Positions 23,865-36,989 of a DNA stretch of 64,000 bases are shown here, piece after piece. The stretch is taken from assembly GCF_034190915.1 (NCBI RefSeq), contig NW_026947493.1, positions 42,526,501-42,590,500 of the forward strand. The letters run 5' to 3'. The translations under genes and the position numbers were made by a program. The stretch's first letter is position 1; every line of letters begins with the position of its first letter. Below the pieces are notes generated by a model. It saw only the letters and a program-made list of their open reading frames with translations. It did no database searches and was not told the origin of the DNA. This DNA comes from Cavia porcellus (lineage: Eukaryota; Chordata; Mammalia; Rodentia; Caviidae).

Positions 23865-26800
23865 ACATATATATCAGTTATAACCATCGGTGTAAATGGT
23901 CTCAATTTACCAATCAAAAGAAACAAACTGGAAGACTGGATCAAGAAACAAGATCCAATAGTATGCTACATAAAAGATACATATTCAATTAAAAAAGAAA
24001 TTCATATTCTGAAAGTTGAAGGATGGAAAGAATACTCCATGTGATAGTAAACCTGAAAAATGGGTAGCTATTCTACTCGCAGACAAAGTGAATTTCAAGC
24101 CAATACTGATTAAGAGAGACAAAGATTACTATATCCTTATAAAGGAAATATTACAAGCAGAAGAGATAACAATCATAAATATATATGCAACAAATAGCAG
24201 TCGACTGAACTACATAAAACAAATATTAAAGGACTTGAAAAATCAAATAAGCACCAAGACAGTTGTACTGGGGAATCTTAATACTCCACTGTCACAAATG
24301 GACAGATCAAATTGACCAAAAAATTCACCAATTAAATATTAGAACTGAACTAAAATTTTGAAAAGACTAAACTTAGTAGACATCTACAAAGTGTTCCACT
24401 CTGCATCAGAATGCACATTCTTCTCAACTGCACATGGGACATTCTCCAAAATAGATCACAAAGTAGTTCACAGAATATTATTAAGTGAATGCAAAGGTGT
24501 TGAAATTATCCCAGGCATATTATCAGACTTTAGTGTAATGAATTTTGAAATCAACGGTAAAAGAAACCACAAGAAATTCATAAACATGTGGAAATTAAAT
24601 AACACCCTCTTGACCAAGAAGATGAAATTAAAGAAGAAATGAGACAGGTTCTACAATTTAAATAGTACTGCCATTACAACATTCTAGAATGTATAAAACA
24701 CAGTGAAAGCAGTCCTATGAGGAAAATTTATAGCAGTGTGTATCTATATCAACAAAACAGGGCAAGCTCAAATAGACAACTTAATGTTGAACCTCAAGCT
24801 TCTAGGAAAAGAAGAGCAAGCCAAGCTCAAAACTCACAAGAGGAAGGAAATTATAAGGATCAAAACAGAAATTAATGCAATGAAAACTAAGAAAACAATA
24901 CAAAGGATCAGTGAATTGAAAGATTAAATAAAATCAACAAGCTCTTAGTCAATCTTATCAAAAAAAAAAAAGAAAAAAATCCATGCAATTAGGAACATTA
25001 AGGGTGAAATCACAACAAGCCCACTGAGAAACCAAGACGATGATCCATAGCTACATAGAGAACTTGTGTTCTAATAAGATGGAAAATGCAAAAGAAATGG
25101 ACAAATTCCTAGATACAAATGAATTACCAAAGCTGAATCAAGAAGATCAAGAAAATCAAGAAAAATCCTAAATAACTCAATTTCAATGAATGAAATCAAA
25201 GATATAAATAAAAACCTATTAAAGAAAAGCCCAGGCCCTGGCAGATTCACTGCCGCATTCGACAAGAAATTCAACAAAGACTTAATACCACTGTTTCTCA
25301 AACTCTTTAATGAAATTTAAAGGGAATAAATGCTTCATTACCCTAATACCAAAACAAGAGAAGGACCCAACTAAGAAAGATAATTACAGACCAGTTCCCC
25401 CAGTGAACATTGATGCAAACATCCTCAGTAGGATACTGGCAAACAGACTGCAGCAAACTGTCAAGAAGATTGTACACCATGATCAAGTGAAATTCATCCC
25501 AGGGATATAAGGATGGTTTAACACTTGTAAATCCATAAATGTAACACACCATATTAACAGAGGCAATAACAAAAATCATATGATCATCTAGATGGATGCA
25601 AAAAAAAAAAAAAAAAAAAAGCTTTTGATGAAGTCCAGTCACCCATTCATGATAAAGAAAACCCTAAAGAAAATTGTAATAGATGGTATTTTCTGAATCT
25701 GATAAAGACCATCTATGACAAACCAACAGCCAATATCATAGTAAAGCAACAAAAATTGAAAGCTTTGTCTCTAAAATCAGGAACAAGACAAGGATGTCCA
25801 CTGTCTCCACTCTTATTCAACATAGTCCTTGAAATTTTAGCTGGAGCAATTAGACAAGAGAAAGATAAAAAGGATAAAGGTAGGAAAAGAAGAAATTAGA
25901 CTATCATTATTTGCAGATGACATGATACTCTTCTTAGAAGACTCCAAAAACTCCACCAAAAGATTTCTAGATTTAATAAGCAAATTCAGTAACGTTAGCT
26001 GGTTACAAAATTAACACTCAAAAATCAATAACATTTCTGTTCATGAATAACAAACTCAAACTGAGAGAGAAACAAGGGAAACAATACTTTTTACAATAGC
26101 ACCCAAAAAAATGAAATACCTAGGAATCAATCTAACGCAGGAAGTGAAAAACCTCTACATTAAAACTACAGTACTCTAAAATTAAAAAAGGAGATGGAAA
26201 AGAATTTCAGAAAATTGGGCTGGGGATTTAGCTCAGTGGCATAAGCGCCTGCCTTGCAAGCAGGCAGTCGTGAGTTCGATTCCCGGGACCGATAAAAACG
26301 AAAAAGACCAAAAGAAAAAAAAAAGAATTTCAGAAAATAGGAAAATATTAGTTGCTCTTGCATAGGAAGAACCAATACAGTGACAATGGCCATATTTCTA
26401 AAACTGTTATACAGATACAGTGAAATACTAATTAGAATTTAAATAGCATATCTTACAGGATTAGAGAAAATTCATCTGGAACTAGAAGATATTTAGAATA
26501 ACAAAGGCAATCCTGAGCAACAAAGACAAGATGGGGCGTCACAATCCCTGACTTGAAATTACACTACAAAGCTATTGCAATAAAAAAAAGTAAAAATAAA
26601 ATACTGGCAAAAAAATAAAAAGTAGATCCAAAGATCAATGGGACAGATTCGAAGATTTAGAAACAGCTCCAACCACACTGAGCCATCTTATCTTGGACAG
26701 AGGTGCCAAATACATTCACTGGAAGAAAGATACCATTTTTAATAAGTGATATTGAAAAAACTGGCTCTACACATGCCCAAGATTAAACTTCATCATATAC

Positions 26801-27690
26801 CAAGTTAAAATCAGAATGAGTCAAAGCTCTTAATATTAAAATGCAAACATTAAATCCACTGGAAGATAGAGTAGGTAAAACTCTTGAAGACACTGGTATA
26901 GGCATAGATGTTGTGAACAAAACCTGATTGCACAGGAACTGTCACAAAGAATCAACAGCTGGGATCTCATCCTATTGAAAAGCTTTTGCACAGCAAGTCA
27001 AACTACCAACAGAGTGAAGAGACAACCCACAATATGGGAGAAAATGTTTGCCAGCTCTTCCTCAGACAAAGAATTGCTATTGAGAACATATAAGGATCTC
27101 AAAAAAATCAGTCCTCCCAGATTTAAAGACCCAATCCAAAAATGAGCATCTGAACTGAATATATATTTCTCAGAGGAAGACATATGAATGGAAAATAAAT
27201 ACGTGGGTAAATGTTCAACATTACTGGTCAGTCAAGAGACGCAAATTAAACAACACTGAGATTCCACCTCATCCCAGAAAGAATGGCTAGCATGAAGAAA
27301 TTAAGCAATCACAAATGCTGCAGGGGCTGTGAGGAAAAAAAGATTCTTTCTCTACTGTATGCAGGAGTGTAGACTGGTGCAACTATGGAAGTCAGTGTGG
27401 AGATTTCTCAAAAACCTAAGACTAGAGGTCCTAGTCAACCTAGCTATTCCCGTTCTGGGTATCTTCCTAAAAGAATTAAAAACATCATACCACCATGATA
27501 CATGTGTATCCATTTTATAGCAGCACAATTTTTAATAGCCAGATCTTAGAAACAACCTAAATACTCACAGAATTGAGGAATGGATAAAAAAAGATGTAGT
27601 ATTTTTATACAATGGAGTATTATTCAGCCATAAAGGATAAACTGGAGACTTTTATAGGTAAATGGATGCAATTTGAGACCATACTCATAA
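23865..27690 (+). pseudogene. L1 ORF2 remnant (endonuclease and reverse transcriptase)
   Basis: The endonuclease start is recognisable (GVNGLNLPIKRNKLEDWIKK at about 23888). The reverse-transcriptase core keeps an FADD catalytic box at 25910-25921. The C-terminal region (about 27300-27640) contains the usual YNGVLFSHKG-equivalent end. Multiple stops and frameshifts plus an A-run expansion at 25600-25620 disrupt it, so no functional protein is expected. ORF2p would nick target DNA and copy L1 RNA. An ID SINE (26216-26320) was inserted into it. Confidence 0.85.
26216..26320 (+). mobile_element. Young tRNA-like ID SINE with perfect 18-bp target duplication
   Basis: GGCTGGGGATTTAGCTCAGT starts the tRNA-like part. 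The A box (TAGCTCAGTGGC) and B box (GAGTTCGATTCC) of the internal RNA polymerase III promoter are intact, and an A-rich tail follows. Exact flanking repeat AAAAGAATTTCAGAAAAT is at 26198-26215 and 26321-26338. The duplicated flank and intact boxes make this the best-preserved SINE here. It lies inside an L1 ORF2, so it is younger than that L1. Confidence 0.92.
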
Positions 27691-28039
27691 GTGAAATAAG
27701 TAAGACACACATGTGTAAACATCATATTTTCTTATTAGTGTGAGAAGCTGAAAAAACATGTATATGTGTGTGTGTATATATATATTTAAAAGAGTTATAC
27801 TACTGATTTTTCTGAGTTTACGGAAGAGTAAATCTGTTCTGGTCTTCTTTGGACAATTGAATGTAGATTTTGTGCTTTGAGTGAATGATTGGGGGGTGAC
27901 AATGCACAATGTATGTACCATTGTTGCCCTCTGATTGACATGTTTTGAAATTTTGCTTTAGTTTTTTTGTTTTTTGCTTCTGTTTTTCTTTTTCTCCTTG
28001 AAATAAAATTGATTTAGGAAAAAAAGTAAACCAATATCA

Positions 28040-30545
28040 ATTAATAAAGTGAAGATTAAATTAAAAATCTGCCAACAAAGAAAAACCTAGGCACTGAGGT
28101 ATTCATTGGTGAATTCTACAAGAAATTCAGAAAGACCTAATATTATTACTTGTCAAACTCTTTAACGAAACTGAAAGGGAAATAATACTCCAAAATTCAT
28201 TCCTGGAAGCAAGCATTACACTTATACCAAAACCAGAGAAGGACCCAACTAAGAAAGAGAACTGTAGTCCAAACACCTTAATGAACATAATTGAAAAATC
28301 CTCAATAAATTAATGGAAAATTGAATGCACAAATCATCAGATTATACACCATGACAAAGTAAGATTATCACAGGGATATAAAGATGGTTCATTATAAACC
28401 AATTAACATAACACACCATATTAACATACGACAAAAACCACATAAACATCTCAATAGATGCATAAAAAGCTTTTGACAAAGTCCAACACCCATTCATGAT
28501 AAAAATCCTACAGAAAATTGGAATAGATGGTCTTTATCTCAGCCTGATAAAAGCTACTTTTGGACAACCAACAACCAAGAAAATACTAAATGAACAAAAA
28601 CTGAAAGTTTTCACTCTAAAATCAGAAACGACAAAAATTCCCACTGTCATCACTGTTATTTAGTGTAATTTTGGAAACTTTAGGCAGAGCAACTAACAAG
28701 AGAAAGAAATAAAAAGAATTATGATAGGAAAGGAAAAAATTATATTAATGAATGACATGATACTCTACATAGGAAATCCCAAAAAGTTCACCAAAAGACT
28801 TCTAGATTCAATAACCAAATTCAGTAGTATATGTGAATACAAAGTCAACACACAGATATCGTCAGCCTTCCTGTACACGAATAACAAACTCATTGGGAGG
28901 GTAATTAAGTTGACAACACCTTTAACAATAGAATCCAGAAAAGGAAATACCTCGGCATCATTCTAATGAAGGAAATATAGACCTCTACGTTGAAAACTAC
29001 AGTACACTGAAAAACGACATTGAAGATGATATTGGAAAATGGAAAGAGACCCCTTGTCCTTAGATAGGAATAACCAACACAGGGAAAATGGCCATACTTC
29101 CAATTTTTTTACAGGTTTAATACGATCCAAATCAAAATTTCAACATGTCACAGAATTGAGAAAAAATAACATAAAATTCATTTAGAGCCAGAAGAGACCT
29201 AGAATAACAAAGGCAATTCTGGGCAACAAAAGGCAGGCAGGAGCATTACAATCCCTAACTTGACATTATACTACAAAGCCACTGTGATAAAAACAGCATG
29301 GTACCAGCCAAAAAAAAAACAGACCTGGGGATCAATGGAACAGATTAGAAGATACACTTTATCCTTGACAAAGGTGACAAACACATTTACTGGGAGAAGC
29401 ACAGCCTCTTTTATAAATGGTGTTGGGAAAATTGACCTTTCACGTGCCAAAGATTAAAATTAGACCCATATCTTTCACCATGCACTAAACTAAAATCAAA
29501 ATGGATCAAAGATCTAAATATATTTTAAAATCCCCTAGAAGATACAATATGTAGAATCCTTAAAGACATTAGTGGTAGGCAAAGAGTTCATGAAGAAAAT
29601 CCTATTGCACAGGAACTATCAAAAGAATAAAAAACTTGGATCTCATCTTATTAAAAAAAACTTTTGCATAGCAAGAGAAACAACCAGTAGAATGAAGAGT
29701 ATGAGAAAAAAATTTTGTCAGTTGTTCCTTAGGCTAAGGACATATCTAGGACATACATGACCTAAAAAGTATAAGGACCTCCCCAAACTAAAGGCCCAGT
29801 ACAAAAATGGACATCTGAGATGAATACATTCTCTCTCAGATGAAGTACAGACAGCAAATACATATTTATAAAAAGTTTAGTATCGCTGATTATTTGAGAG
29901 GTGCAAATTAAAACAATGCTGACATTTCATCTCACCCCAGAAAAAAAGGCCATTATCAAGAAATTAACCAATAACAAATGCTGGTGGGGCTGTGGGGAAA
30001 AAAGGAACCCTTCTCCACTGCTTGTGGGAGTGTAGCCAGCCTGGTGCAAAATTAGTGCAGAGATTCCTCAAAACACTAGGACTAGAAGCTCCATTGAGCT
30101 TTTCTTCTCCTGGTATCTTCCCAAAAGAAAAGCATCATGCCATAGCAATACACATACTCATGTTTATGGAAGCAGAATTTGTAATAGTCAAATCTTGAGA
30201 ATAGCCCAAATACCCATCAACTGGTGAATGAATAAGTGGCTTTCTTATACAATGGAGTTCTATTCTGCCATAAAGATGGATAGCTGGAGACATTTCTAGG
30301 TAAATGCATGCACCTCAAGACTATACTCTTAAGTGAAATAAATTTGACACACATGTATAAATATGCTATTATTTCTCTGGTGTAAGAAATCAAAAGTGCA
30401 GATAAGCATTAAAATGCATAATAGGCATTGTGAAATGGAAAGAAAATGTTCAAATAATAAGGCAAAGGGAAGAGGAAAAGAAAAAACAAGGAAAAATAGA
30501 AACAAAGCTTTTGTAAATGGAGAAGGAAAAAGAGGTTTAAGGTAG
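28040..30545 (+). mobile_element. 5'-truncated L1 fragment (ORF2 middle to 3' end)
   Basis: Sequence equivalent to the outer L1 from about 25215 onward restarts here (CCAACAAAGAAAAACCTAGG), runs through RT and the C-terminal domain, and ends after CTATTATTTCTCTGGTGTAA at about 30365. The catalytic FADD box is replaced by LMND-like residues at about 28748-28759, and many indels are present. It lies head-to-tail behind the outer L1 but is more diverged, so it is a separate insertion. Confidence 0.8.
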
Positions 30546-30767
30546 AATAGGGGAATGGAAAGAAAAATAAAAAGTTAGGTACAAATTCTCTATCATGAAT
30601 GTGATCATACGTATACCAGTAAAATCTGACTGAAAAAAATAGCATCCTTTGAAGTTAGCCAGGGCATGTGTAGAGAGTGCCTCTAAGGAATATGTTTTTA
30701 TGGTGAGTAGAATTTAAATTCTGTAACGTTTATATTCCACTGAATACATTTAAGAGTGTTACATTGT

Positions 30768-30842
30768 CTGGAGATGTAGCCGAATGATACAGCACTAGTC
30801 TAATATGTACAAGACCCTGGGTTGATCCCTAGCGCCACAACC
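30768..30842 (+). mobile_element. ID-type SINE monomer
   Basis: TCTGGAGATGTAGCCGAATG is a degraded A box and CCTGGGTTGATCCCTAGCGC a degraded B box. There is no clear tail. Confidence 0.6.
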
Positions 30843-30849
30843 ATCAAAT

Positions 30850-33800
30850 GATAGACAAATAAGCATTAAACCATTTTATTTTAACATACAAATTTTGATA
30901 GTATGATGAAAATTACATCCATTTAATTTTATAAAAAATTTTAGATATTGATTCTAAAAATAGACTACAATTTCTCAAAATTATTTTAAAGAGCAGCTAA
31001 GCACAAAGTGAGAGAGAGACAGAGAAGAGAGAAACAACTAAACATTATACTCAAACTGATGACAACATAATACTCAAGCAGGTGAGTCTGAGGTAGGGGA
31101 ATGATCTGAAAGAATCCTGACAGCGGTTTTTAAGAAGGCATGTCGACCTCTGTATGCTCCATGGCCCACTATCCTGTCCTACAAAGATACAAAACCTCAT
31201 AGCTATAATTCCTTTTTCACCTTATTTCTTCTCCCAGTCCTTCATTTCCTTGATGATGGACACCCTGCTTTGTCTCCCATTGTACTTCCAGCCTGGGCAC
31301 CTCACTAGATGAAGTGAGGTATACTTTGAACAATTCTTTTTCATTTGGATCCCAGAAAACTATCAATTTATCTTCTGTTTTCTCCTTGCTTATATTCTCA
31401 ATGCTTCAGGACCATTTTTCCAATGATTTTTTGGTTACCATGATGAATAGTAGCATTCATTCACCCAAGAAACAGAGGAAGGACAGATGGTCAATTAAAG
31501 CCATGTAGTATCTGTGCGGGAAACAGTTTATTTTGTATGACCTGGTACCTTCAAATGAGAAATAGGTAAGGAATAAAGAAAGAACACGGTAGAAGAGCCA
31601 GTTTGATAAATTTTGCATATCAAAATCCCACATGAAACATGTGTTTAAATTTACACAGATACATCTTTTAAAAGTTAGAAACAAAATTGAGAAGCCCCAA
31701 AGCAAGCTATTTGTCCTCACATGTTTCCTGTAAGAGCCTAAGCTAATGGCAGCCCACCGAGCAGGAAATCACACCAAGTTCTAGCTCTTCCTTAGCTCCT
31801 CAAAGAGTAACAGTATTGGAGAGAACTAGTTTTATGCATCAGTCTTTGTTCCTCATAGATGAACCTAATCTGTCCTTGTTGATGACATATCAAATATTCT
31901 AGTTCACGGGGAAGCAGGGACTCATTTGATTCTTCTGTTGCATTCAATCTCATGCGGAACTTTCTGGAAATTATCTTTCAAATTTGGAGACAAGTTGCCT
32001 TAGAATAGACTAAAATGAGGCAAATGCTGTCTTCACAAGGAGCAGGAAATTGTCATTTCTGTGGCAACCCCAACCCGTGGTGCTTTCACCCATCTTTATT
32101 AGCAATTACAGATAAAACCAGAGGCTGATTATGAATAAAGTGTAAACGTCAGGGGAATACATTGCTAATAGAAGAGTTGCAAATATTTACAAGACAGAGT
32201 GGTGATTCAAGCTCACAAGATTAATTGAAATTAATCCCCATCAAGCACTAATTTACTTCCTGAGTTCTAAAACCTTCCACTAAAAAGAAATCTGAAGCCA
32301 TGATGGAATCATCTTCCAGATAGACTGCATAACCTCCCTCCTACTATATCAAATCATCACTTGCTCCTCTTAGATTTTTGTTTTATTTTGTGTTTCTGGA
32401 GATCAAACTCAAGGCCACATGCAAGCTAGGCAAATGCTCTACCACTAAAATGTATCCCTAAGCCCGATTGGTTCTTCATGTGGTATCATTCCTGGGTATT
32501 GGAATAATTGTAATCAGTAACTTCTTACCAATTCACTAAGTATCTATTTAGTATTGGACACTTATTTATATTATACTATGAAAGGTAAATACATGTATGT
32601 ATTTATTAATATGAACCCTGTGCTCAAGTTCATTTTTTCTACCCACAAGATTCTTTTCTTGCTTGTCTTTGAATATATATTATTAAATATCATTCTTCAT
32701 TATTTATACAGGAAGCTCTTTAAAAGCTAGAGTGTATATATATGATATATATATCTATATATATATATATCATATACATACACACATTTTCAAAGTCAAG
32801 CAAAACAAGGGAGACTTTGGTGAGCAGTCTAGAAGAACATAAGTAGAACAGAGGAAATGTGAAAATTTCGTTTAAGTGAAAATGAAAAAATGAATGCTTC
32901 ATTACATCATTCATTCCTATCTCAGACACTATAAGTCCTAGAGTAATGACTTGCCAACAATGATTGTTAATCTCATATAGAATAATGTGTAAGCCAGGAG
33001 AAAAGTTAGTCAACTTATCACAAAAATGATGCCTAATTATCAGTAAGTTAAGAGTCTGAAGGAAAGATCATGATTCCATGAAAGTATATCATAAAAATAA
33101 CTGACTTAGATTATGGTTTAGAGAGAACTTACTTGAGAAAGTGAATGCAGTCTTGATTTTAGTATCATTAATGTCAGCTTATGTTGAAGCAAACCAAAGA
33201 AAATCCAGAAAGACAAGCCCAAGAGCTACATCTCAATTTTATTGTCCCTCGACATTCAGAGTTCAAAAGAAATTGGTGGGGTTGGAAAAATAAGAATGCA
33301 TCCCCACTCCCAGGAAACAAGAAAATTAGAGACCCACAGACTTTCATTGGGAACCTGAGCCGGTTACAGGGATGGTGAGCTGTATGCAGACTTCAGATTC
33401 TGGGCAAGCTGTCACCAAGGTCAAAGAATTATAATATGTCACACAGATATCTAATGCCTGGCTAAATCTGTCAGGGACCACTGGGGTCAGAATGGCAGAT
33501 CCTCATTCTGTAAGTAGTACTTTTATAATTGGCATAGAAAAATACTTAAAACATCAGACACATATTTTATCTACTGTATTTGCACAAATATCCCAGTGTA
33601 CTCCACCTTGTTAAGGAAAGTAAAGTTCTGGTTCTTAAGGAGCCATACAAAAGAATTATGATGACCAGAAAACTAAAACAAAACTTCACCAATTAGTACT
33701 GTAACTTTTTGAAAGCTCAAATATTGTTGTATTCTAACTCTTATATTAAAAAAATTCAAGAATAGTGCCTTATAAAGTCAATTCCATGAACAACCTAATA

Positions 33801-35340
33801 AAAATTGGGCAGGGTATCATTCAAGAAATCTATATAATAGTATCACCATCTCAACTACCACTAGAGGTCAGCACTGTCTCTCAATGCTGTTTTGTAGGAA
33901 GAGAACGACCAATTCTCTTAAACAGGTCATTATTTATAGTTTCTGTTGCTATCTCATGCCGTCTGATTTGAATCATAAATGTGATTGTGGATCCCAGAAA
34001 ACTAGGAACCCTGACAGTGGTAGGGTGAGCTACTCAGATATTCCATTTGCAGATGTGAGGAAATCATAGGAATGTGTAATATGGCCTCATCAAGGCCTTC
34101 AACACGCCCTCACGGGGTCCTGATGATCAAAGCTCTTATCATATATTATGGTAGCAGGTGTCTTAGAGATTATGACGTAGAAAGGGTGGCTTTGCCATCA
34201 CTGTTTGCATTTTGATGCCAAGTGGTGCCCTGATCTTTCTATTTTGATCTTGTAATGGATTCTGCACTGATCTGTCTTCCCAATTCCTTGAGCACATCCC
34301 TGACACTCTTGTTGCAGCTTTCTGCCAGCAGCACACTGTGTTAAAGCTTCTTTGGAGGAGGACAGTGTCCTGGATACAGAGTTATGAAGTGATTTGGTGG
34401 ACTTGAGGGATTTAGGAACTTGTAAAGAAGAAGATACAACCATGAAAGGCAATAGCACAGCACTTTTATTGTTTTGACATGGTTTCATGAGAAAGGAAGT
34501 CCTCACTGCATAAGGTCATTTAGAGGCTCACATGTAGGGGCTTGTCATCCAGAATGAAAAGAGAACAAGGCAATTCCAAGGAAAGCGGAGGGCAAAAAGA
34601 GGGCTATGGAACCAAGTGATACCACTTAGCAGTACACCAAGTTTCTGGGTCAAAGAATTCCAAATGATTTGGGGGGTCTCAAATGCACAAGATTCTCCTT
34701 ATTGATGGCCAGCAGGTGTAGCATGAGACCTTGCAGAGTACGTAAAACAGGAAGGCACTAAATGACTAGAAATTTGCTTGTTTGAGCTATTTTTAAAATA
34801 ATTGGATATGTAAAATTTGACTTGGGCTTTGGCAGGCCTTTGCGCTAATGGTCCTCAGCTGCAGTGAAGAAATAATCTGGGGCTGATACACAGAGCCTGG
34901 TTTTGACTCTTTTATATAGCAGTGGTAGAAAGGCTTGGAAGGGACAAAGATAACATAGACGTAAATGATAATCAGGTTTCTGAATCAGCAGTTTCCTGTT
35001 CAGCACCATCTAGGTTATTTGCACCATTTCTTCCTCTTGGTGAGAACAACTACAAAAACATGAAGAAATATAATCTTAAGAGCACTTGCTATAAAGAATG
35101 ATTGCTGACCATTCTACAATCTGGGACAAGAGAAGCTGAGAGGCTGAACAGTACTTTAAACTGAAATACAAAAAAAGGAGATAAACTTTGACAGTGACCC
35201 AATAAGGATAGCAATCCTGCAATTTTATTGAGATTCCAAAGTGCTGCAACTCAGGACAAAGGATAAGCTGAAATCAAACCATCTGTTGTTGATAATTACA
35301 CTTGTGGTCCTCAATAAGCCTGCTCTTTGTGTGCTTATGT
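30850..35340. other. Unassigned intron sequence with scattered small repeats
   Basis: No gene is recognised. Present are an antisense ID SINE at 32385-32466 and a (TA)n tract at 32727-32776. Open frames at 31314-31508, 31457-31720, 33181-33378 and 34198-34506 encode no recognisable domain, and their flanks lack convincing splice or poly(A) signals. Confidence 0.45.
32385..32466 (-). mobile_element. ID-type SINE, antisense
   Basis: GGAGATCAAACTCAAGGCCA and GCAAATGCTCTACCACTAAA are the reverse complements of degraded ID B- and A-box regions. It is about 80 bp and old. Confidence 0.65.
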
Positions 35341-35344
35341 GGTG

Positions 35345-35900
35345 TTCTTGAATTGAAATTGATCAGCAAATGAGTGGATGAAGAAAATGTGGTATTTACA
35401 CACAACGGAGTAGTATGCTGCCATAAAGAAAGATAAACGAGTCATTTTTAGGAAAATTGATATACCTCAGAACCCTAATGTTAAGAGAACTAAATCAGAC
35501 ACACAAGATTAAAATTGCATGGTTTCTGTTATATGAGAAAGTCAAATTATAAATACAGAGTAAAATAAAAGATAGGATAATAGGAAGTAGGTAGAGCTTT
35601 CTCAAGAGGGAAGAGGATCAAGAGGTAGAGGGAGGAAGAGGAAAGAGAGGAAAAGGAAATGAAAAAGGAATTACGGTGTGTTATATATGCGTACCAATTC
35701 CACACAAGGAATGTAAGCCTTATGTATTGCAAACATGTACAGGAAAAGAAAAAAGATGAAAGGAATCAAGAGAGGGAGTGGGGAAAAGAGCAAGGAAAAG
35801 AGATGAAACAAAAAAGAATGAAGATAAATGCATTATGTGCATGTATCAGTTCCCTCCATGAATGTAAACGTTATTTACTACAACTACAAATGTGTACTTA
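35345..35900 (+). mobile_element. L1 3' end with a duplicated 3' UTR block
   Basis: GCAAATGAGTGGATGAAGAA through GCCATAAAGAAAGAT is the end of ORF2. CTGTTATATGAGAAAGTCAA is the usual start of the 3' UTR. Beyond it a purine-rich block plus ATGTAAGC...CAAACATGTAC recurs as ATGTAAAC...CAAATGTGTAC, offset 151 bases (35711 and 35862). The A-run at about 35901 is the tail. Confidence 0.65.
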
Positions 35901-36029
35901 AAAAAAAGTGATGCTATGCATAACTCGCAAAAGGCCTATGATCTTCACTTCTTGCAATCTGTATTAAATTAGCAATCACTTAAGAAATCTTAACTATACT
36001 GAGGCAGACGTGTTATGAGAATCCTCTTC

Positions 36030-36900
36030 TAGCCATGTGGAAAAGTCACAGAAGGAAGATAGAGTCCTCCAGTCAGCAGACCTAGCTGAGCCCTTAGTCA
36101 CAGGCAGTGCTGTTTCCCAGTGTGCAAGCGAAGCCATCTGTTGTAGTCAGGGTTGTGCAGAATCAGAACATGGAGTTTATAATATTATTTTTATAATGGT
36201 CACCAGGAGTTAACACAAGAAAATGCAGGAAATCTATCCACAACACCAAAGACATAGAATATTTAGTCAAGGGCCTAAATACACAGCAATGTCCCACATG
36301 AGTCCAGATGAAAACCCAGAGCTCATGACAATGCCTCCCACGAATCCAACTGGAGGTCCATAGTCCACAAGGACTCATAGCAGTCTCTTTTATGGATCTG
36401 TGCCAGGAGGCCCAAAGGTTAGCGGTGGAAGCCAGAAAAGCATGCCAGCGGGGTAAAGGAGCTGTAATGGTGGGATGAGGGTTCTTCACTAGAGCTGAGA
36501 AGTCACACTCACAACAAAGACCAGGGCTGTCCTGAAAGCATCACAGCCATCCTCAGCGACATGGAGGCCCCGAGCTCCTCCAAGGACAAGCACAGTCAGG
36601 TACATGCCAGGAAGCAGCGTGACGCATTCATCCTGGAGACCAAGCAGCACACATCTTCCTCTCCAGAGCTAGGAAGCAATGCTCTATGTGAGGGCCAAAG
36701 CTTCTCCAGGAGAACCAATGGCTCAAACAGCAACTCATAGGCGAACCCATATGCCTCAATGCCTCAACGCAACAATGCATTAACGCCTTCCTTCTCCTTC
36801 TCCACCTATTTATGCTGGCAACTTTCCTCAGGTGGAGCATCTTCACTCAGTGTCATGCTGATGTAATCCAGCTGTCATTAAGTTGACCACCAGTTCTTAA
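36030..36900. repeat. Unclassified dispersed repeat
   Basis: GC-richer non-coding DNA ends near GTCATTAAGTTGACCACCAG. Its general build (a GTTTATAATATT-type start, then animal-wide AGGAAGCAG-type words) resembles the repeat at 50855-51235, and I believe both belong to an old LTR- or transposon-derived family that I cannot name. The open frames of 108 and 72 residues on the minus strand show no domain. Confidence 0.4.
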
Positions 36901-36989
36901 TCCATCTCACAGTTTAAAGAATTTCAGTCATATAAAACACTGTCTAATGGCAATAAAATTAAACTACAGAGTAAAAGTTTAAAATAAGT

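Larger units (their letters stand above)
15902..28020 (+). mobile_element. Long sense-strand L1 with two nested insertions
   Basis: It starts with GACTTCCAAGAAGATGGTGG, an L1-type 5' end, at about 15904. A 5' UTR-like region runs to 17346 and is interrupted there by the element at 17356-20563. ORF1 resumes from about 20640, is split by another insertion at 21057-23190, and ends near 23760. ORF2 runs from about 23865 to 27690. The 3' UTR ends with TTTCTTTTTCTCCTTGAAATAAAA at about 27988-28010. All reading frames carry stops and indels. Linking the 5' part (15902-17346) to the ORF1 part is inferred from the nested duplication, and no outer target duplication was identified. Confidence 0.7.

Noticed and set aside
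26216..26320. Possible genuine tRNA gene (intact A and B boxes)
   Set aside because: The flanking 18-base duplication, A-rich tail and location in an L1 show a tRNA-derived SINE. The sequence does not close into a full cloverleaf with an acceptor stem.
34198..34506. 102-residue minus-strand open frame
   Set aside because: It is Cys/Ser/Lys-rich with no recognisable family and no splice-like or poly(A) signal. I could not support a gene or processed pseudogene.
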